In this document: positions 58,721 to 64,000 of the stretch, in pieces
Numbering within the stretch: the stretch's first letter is position 1
How the letters are laid out: every line of letters begins with the position of its first letter
Assembly: GCA_036785705.1 (NCBI GenBank)
Contig: JAWUZG010000330.1
Span: 541,501 to 605,500, forward strand
Direction: 5' to 3'
From: Acanthornis magna
Taxonomy: Eukaryota > Chordata > Aves > Passeriformes > Acanthizidae
Length of the DNA stretch: 64,000 nucleotides
The notes under the pieces: generated by a model
The model's input: the letters and a program-made list of their open reading frames with translations, nothing else
What the model was told of the DNA's origin: nothing
The model's database searches: none
Translations under genes and position numbers: made by a program

Positions 58721-61039
58721 GCATTATTCAATTATAAAATACAATACATTATTGTGACTTATTCTGAAGGCTTTATTCAAATTATGGGCCTCTGAATCTC
58801 AGGGCAGTATATGAAAAAGGAATACATTTTTGAAGCCTTTCACTGACATGTATCCCAGCTCTCTAAATCCTTAACTCAGGAAATTGACATCTCATCAGTG
58901 TTGTCATTCAGACCACACACTGCCAAGTGCTTGTTTATGTGTATCTCGCCATAATGCCAGAAAAATCTCATGATCTGATATTTTTTCAACACACATCCCT
59001 AGGTGTGCTGTCTATGCTGTTTTCGAATGGAACATATTAGCCCAAACTTTCTATAATTTGAAAGCTGAGAGGGAATTTTGACTGAGCAAGTATGAGAAAA
59101 AAATGGCAGGACTGTACTTTCTCAGGATATAATAAAAAGAATAAAGCACACCTGAAAATAACTCCTCACCTTCAGGTTCCAAGCAGCAGCTGCTCAAATT
59201 ATTTGTATGCTCTGAACAAGGTGAGTTTACTTTAATAGAATGACAATGATTGATTTATTTTCTGTCATATGGATATTCCCTCAAACAGTAAATACTGAGT
59301 AACTTCAGAGGATTTTTTCTAAAAATCCATGGAATGATATTTGCACGTAGTAGTAATAAATATCTAAATGCAAGTTGGTGTCCCCACTTTCCCATCCTCA
59401 ATCCAATTTAGAGACACAGAGGGGAGAGGAAGGCTAAATACAAGGGAAAACTTTTACTGTGTGATTCCCAGTATGAAGTAAGATTTCTTGAGAAGCATGA
59501 TGATAGGTGGTGCACATTGAAGCAGTTCCATGGCTACCATGGGAAATTGAAGCAGAAAGGTTCAGAGACAAGGCTAAACACCGGTGCCTCTTCATCCCTT
59601 TATTTTTTTGGTGTGCACACTTCTACCATGCAATAGGAATTGTATTGAAAATGTTTTGGCTGGTTGTTCTTGGTTAAAATATTCTGTTTAGCAACCTTCT
59701 GATTTCTTATCTATTGTATATGTAGTTAATAATAATAATAATAATAACAACAATAACAACAATAATAAAAACAATAAACCCACCATCACCACTACTAAGC
59801 AATTTGAAAAAATTCCTTAATCTAATTTTACAACTTCCAGGCTGCAAAGTTAGTGTAGCAGCAGTCCTGGATCCCTCTTGTGTAAAGGCCACCAGGATAT
59901 GGACCAGCTGTACCCTTCTGCTGGAAGTGGGTTTACATCTATGTTCAGAGAGGGGAAAGAAGATTCAAGTCCTTCACTTTGATTTTTTTCTTATTTTTTT
60001 CTTCTGATTTCATTTTTCAAAATGAAGACAGTGTAAAATGTTTGTATCTTTACTTTGGAAATAGATACATTCATTTAAAAAAATCTAAAAATCTCTTGCT
60101 CAGGCAGGATTATGCCCTTAATTTCTGATTATATTGAAAATTTAAAAAAAAAAAAATTAAAAAAGAAGTTCCTCTGCCCAAAAAGGCACAAAGACAGCAA
60201 CCAGAAATCAGTCTTGAAAGGATTTATCTTGTGTTCATACAAAGATGACATGAGCTACCTCTGTGGCTGCAGAATCCCTCAAGCACACTTTCAGGTCTTC
60301 AATCAAATGAGCAAGAACTTGAAGGCCATTGCTGGCTCCCTTCTCTTTCTCAAGTGTGCATTCAGACCTGCATAGGTTTTCTTATATTCTTCACCATGCA
60401 CACTAGATGTATAACAGCTTTTTTGCAACCTTGGACTGTTCTCAAAGCCCTGGTCACCTACTCTGAGCAATAAGGGGATGAAATTGAAGAAGCTTTTTAG
60501 CTTTTATAGCTTATTGATTTTTGTATTTTCAGATGTATTAGAGCAATTTTTCAAATGTATCCGCCTTACCTTGATATCTTGAGTATGGAGAGAGGATTTC
60601 ACATTTATTAGCTTCACTTTGCTGAAAAAAATACAGCAGTAAAAGTACTTTTGTGTTATCTCAGGGTTATAAATGGTTTTGGCATTAAAAAAAAAAAAAA
60701 TCAATTCTCAGAATAAAATCCAAAGCTTGTGTGCAAGTGTTACATAAAAAGCAGGCAACAAGGAATGCGCCTTCCCAAGTAAGATAGGTTTTAAAAGTGC
60801 AGTCCTGAATTGCAGTTGAACTCAATGAAGCTCAATACTTCCCAAATAGGAAAGTTCTATCTTAATGGAGAGCATATAATACGGTAAATACTTTTTTTAT
60901 TATCTCTGATCAACCGTGACAGCATCAGAAAAGGAATGCAGGAGAAAAGTCTTCTTCAACAGGAGCACTATTTTCTCAGATCAGAGACAATAAAATTATG
61001 TGTGAGCTGTTTCATTATAAGAATTTTTATTTCATTAAG
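58721..61039. other. AT-rich unique DNA, no gene seen
   Basis: No supported gene. It contains the AAT-rich microsatellite listed below and A/T runs near 60140-60160 and 60687-60700. Confidence 0.5.
59727..59780. repeat. (AAT)n/(AAC)n microsatellite
   Basis: An interrupted trinucleotide array of AAT with AAC interruptions. Confidence 0.9.
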
Positions 61040-61470
61040 AGATTTGAATTTTTAAAGAGAATAAACAGAAAATTCTATTCTGCAGCCCAAGTATACAGCA
61101 AATGGCCCAAGAAGTGAAAGGAATGTAGCTATGCCGCTGTTTCAAGAGCATGATATTTATTTCTCCCATAGAATTCTTATCTAGTGATAATTGTGACTAC
61201 ATCCATTCAGCTATAATGATCTGTTTTATCCCATTTTACATGACTTCCATCACCTTCTAACTGCTTCATAATGCAAATGCTTTTTGCTCTGTACTTTGTA
61301 GGGTTTTTTCCTCTCAAACTAGAAATGTACACTTCAAATTAATTAAATAGCTCACATATGAGGGCTACATAAACTCCTTTTGCATAAATTCTCCTCCTCC
61401 AGGGAGGAGCAGGAAAAGCAAATCTGCAATTTCCATACTATAACATTTAGTTTTGCAGTATGCAATTTAT
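61040..61470. other. Candidate conserved non-coding stretch
   Basis: No repeat and no open frame. It has mixed-complexity sequence with homeodomain-like and octamer-like words (ATAATGCAAATGC, TTAATTAAATAG, TATGCAATTT) and a short palindromic CCTCCAGGGAGG. Only composition supports a regulatory role. Confidence 0.2.
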
Positions 61471-62709
61471 CCCTGAAAAAATAAAATAAGCTTCAACTGT
61501 ACTTCTGGGGCTGACATGGTACTCTGACAACGCTTTTCTGTCTAGGAAAATACAATAGAAAGAGAAGGCTTTTAAGAAATAAATGAATCAAACTACTTTA
61601 AAATTAATGAGTACAGATAAGAAAATATGAAGCTTTATATTACCCTATTTCCAAGTCTTTTCCTGATTGGTCTGCAATTGAGGCATGTCAGAAGTCCCAT
61701 TTATGAATGCCCACATAGCAAATCCATATTAGAGAACATAATTTCAAGAAACATCTTATTCTTTGTCATGTTTTGATGTTTTTCGTATCTGATTGGAACT
61801 ACTTATGACTGAAATTCTAAGTCAAAGTATCTGAGTAATTACACAAGCTCACGGGCAAATACTGTCTATACGCATATTTATCTAGTCAGACTATGATCTA
61901 TGATATGCAAATGTAAAGCATAAATATAGTTTAGAGTGTAAAAGATTTCTATACTTTCTACTGGAGATTATAAAACATTTTGTAAGTGCATTCATGACAA
62001 GGTCATATTGTATCCTGTGAAGAAATGGTTTTAAAACAGGTAAGTTTTTTTCCCTTTTCAGATTCTCAGTGGAAGTGTGTCACACCTCCATGGCTTTCAT
62101 TAGCCACAGAAAGTCTCTAACAAGCAACGACAATGACCATGCACCATCCCTTCTCTAGAAGAAAAGCTGACATTGCATACTATGAAGGACTTCCTTTCAC
62201 TAAAAGGTAGAGTAACTAGTGGAAATAATACAAAGGGTAATAACTGCTAGGTAAATAGTGGAATCCCAAGCCCTAAGTCAGGCTCCTTGCTTTCTGTGAA
62301 AATATACAGGAAGGGTTAGGTTTCTGAATATGGAACATGCAATATTATTTGTATATTGAGCAGACTCATCCTGAAATAAACAATATAAAATCTTGCAAAA
62401 ATATGTATCTTAGAACAAACACATGTCAAAAATTAAGATGTTTCTGTGCACCCTTAGTTCTGAATAAGTGGTTGTTACATGCCTAAGCCTTTCAGGGAGG
62501 GCATGGTGGTGGGAAGAAACAAATTTGTGTAGCTCATCCTCCTACTGAAGTGGAGACAAGTAGCTGAAATTACTTATTATGCTTACAAGCACAGCGTTGA
62601 GATCAGGTATTTGGATTCTAGGGCTGTGAGTCATAATTTGAATCTTTTACTTTCCCAGAGAAAGCCTAAGTGTTTGGGTCTTTCTCTGAAATTCGAACCT
62701 CCTTTGTCT
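61471..62709. other. AT-rich unique DNA, no gene seen
   Basis: No supported feature. Confidence 0.5.
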
Positions 62710-62761
62710 CTGTGTGTGTGTGTGTGTGGTTGGTTGGTTGGTTGGTTGGTTGGTTGGTTGG
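62710..62761 (+). repeat. (TG)n followed by (GGTT)n
   Basis: A TG run (62710-62728) passes directly into about eight GGTT units and a T-run. Confidence 0.95.
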
Positions 62762-63044
62762 GTTTTTTTTAAATTTCCTGGAAATATTTAAAGAAGTCCT
62801 GCTCTAGGATGACAATGAAGAAGAGCAAAGGAATATTGGCACTTTTACATGAAACAGTAAGGGAGGAAAGCCATGAAGAGATTGATTCTAGAAATGAAGG
62901 ATCTTCTCTGCAACAACACTGGACCAACAACTCAAAAAGAAATTTTAAAAAAAAAAGAAAAGCAAGAAGTCAGTACTTCTATAATCTTACTGTTCCACAG
63001 GTGTAGAACAATGGTTGGTTTTCATAGTTGTTTAGGGGGTTTTT

Positions 63045-63112
63045 GTGTGTGTGTGGGTGGGTGGTTGGTTGGTTGGTTGGTTGGTTGGTTGGTTGGTTGG
63101 TTGGTTGGTTTG
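63045..63112 (+). repeat. (TG)n/(GGTT)n array
   Basis: GTGTGTGT and GGGTGG interruptions lead into about twelve GGTT units on the plus strand. Confidence 0.95.
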
Positions 63113-63155
63113 GGGGTTTTTTGGGAGGAGATGCTGTTATTGGGTTTTTTGGGTT

Positions 63156-63232
63156 ATTTGGTTTGGTTTGGTTTGGTTTGGTTTGGTTTGGTTTGGTTTG
63201 GTTTGGTTTGGTTTGGTTTGGTTTGGTTTGGG
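63156..63232 (+). repeat. (GGTTT)n array
   Basis: About fifteen pure GGTTT units. Together with the GGTT arrays it generates long spurious Gly/Trp/Leu/Val open frames on the plus strand and an Asn/Pro/Thr/Gln frame on the minus strand. Confidence 0.95.
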
Positions 63233-64000
63233 TCATTATTTGTTTGTTTGGGATTTTTTCCTAATAAATGAAAATAAATATATTCAATCAACTTTCATCA
63301 TTGTTAGGACAGGAAGGAGACTACTCTTTGCCAAGAAATTTGATCTCCAGCTGTGACCCAACACTATTGTATTTACCCCATTTGCCTCTGGAATCCTCTG
63401 ACTAAGGTCTTATTTTCCAAAACTGAATAAGGGACGAAAAAATTGTACATTAATTCCAAAACTGAATTTCAGTGAGCTAAAGTCTCAATGGAGCAAGATT
63501 TACTAAGATTTACCTTGCATTTTCCCTTCTATGTATGTTATGTACTTGCATCTGTTCACTGACTTGGCAAAGTACAGAGCAAATGCCAATAAGAAAGATG
63601 ATATTAGCCTTAGCCTCTTTTTTTTTTTTTTTTTTAATTAAGAAGTTGCACTGCTTACTTGTATTTTACTTAATATATTATTTAAATACAGCTGAGTTCT
63701 TACAGATGCAGCTTGACACCTTGGTGTCTAAAGGATACTCAGAATTTTTTACTGAATTGTGTTAGAAGATGGAAATTATGCATATATGTGAATGCTTTGT
63801 TAGTGAATCAATAGAATTCTGTGTATCTGCATTATAATATCCTAGTTTTATGACCTGTTCTTTACTGCTAGCTTGATTGTTTTAACTATACAGCATTCAA
63901 AAATGCTTTTTATTTATACACAAATATGCCTTTTATTAATGTTTCTGTGAGGAGTCTATACTGTATTTATGAGCCCTTATTTAAGGGTCAAATAATGTTT
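63233..64000. other. AT-rich unique DNA to window end
   Basis: A T-run lies at about 63619-63636. No gene or named repeat is seen. Confidence 0.5.

Noticed and set aside
62710..63232. Interstitial telomere or CRISPR-like repeat array
   Set aside because: The units are GGTT and GGTTT, not TTAGGG, and the arrays have no unique spacers.
62873..63356. Gly/Trp/Leu-rich and Asn/Pro/Thr-rich open frames
   Set aside because: They are translations of GGTT and GGTTT simple repeats.

Overview
The window is vertebrate nuclear DNA and most likely comes from a bird, probably a songbird. The grounds are CR1 LINE 3' ends carrying the diagnostic terminal ATTCTATG-type octamers, several avian ERVL-type solo LTRs, no Alu/B1/L1-like repeats, and AT-rich unique sequence with short microsatellites. 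There is no bacterial operon, CRISPR array, rRNA gene or complete tRNA gene. Family names were assigned from memory of consensus sequences, so repeat boundaries are approximate unless stated otherwise. Layout: 1-8.1 kb is AT-rich unique DNA with no supported gene. 8.2-10.95 kb is a patch of LTR-type elements: a GC-rich plus-strand promoter/LTR-like block, a compact minus-strand LTR, and a minus-strand LTR with a tRNA-Leu primer-binding site. 10.7-13.4 kb holds the only convincing protein gene, on the minus strand. It has a TATA-type promoter with a 16-bp repeat array, a 12-codon first exon, a 180-bp intron and a 635-codon second exon made largely of degenerate repeats of about 66 residues. Its first poly(A) signal lies inside the flanking LTR. 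16.4-18.2 kb contains antisense CR1 copies. 20.6 kb carries a long (TTTTA)n array. 25-32 kb is a cluster of five LTRs and two CR1 3' ends. 37 kb has a decayed retroviral reverse transcriptase fragment. 41.8-43.5 kb is a 1.7-kb CR1 with part of its RT domain. 45, 48.5 and 58.6 kb hold further CR1 relics. 49.9-50.9 kb is a well-bounded solo ERVL LTR with a near-perfect 5-bp target duplication. 62.7-63.2 kb has three G-rich GGTT/GGTTT arrays. The main object of interest is the minus-strand gene at 11.07-13.19 kb. The splice sites, phase, Kozak context, TATA box and poly(A) signal agree with one another, and the predicted protein (about 647 aa) is not one I recognise. The promoter repeats contain SOX-like ACAATGG cores, and the C-terminal repeats contain a conserved hydrophobic/amphipathic helix core. 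Everything else looks like intergenic or intronic DNA with transposon relics. Two stretches (about 39.7-40.6 and 61.0-61.5 kb) have a composition that might reflect conserved non-coding elements, which only cross-species alignment could settle.
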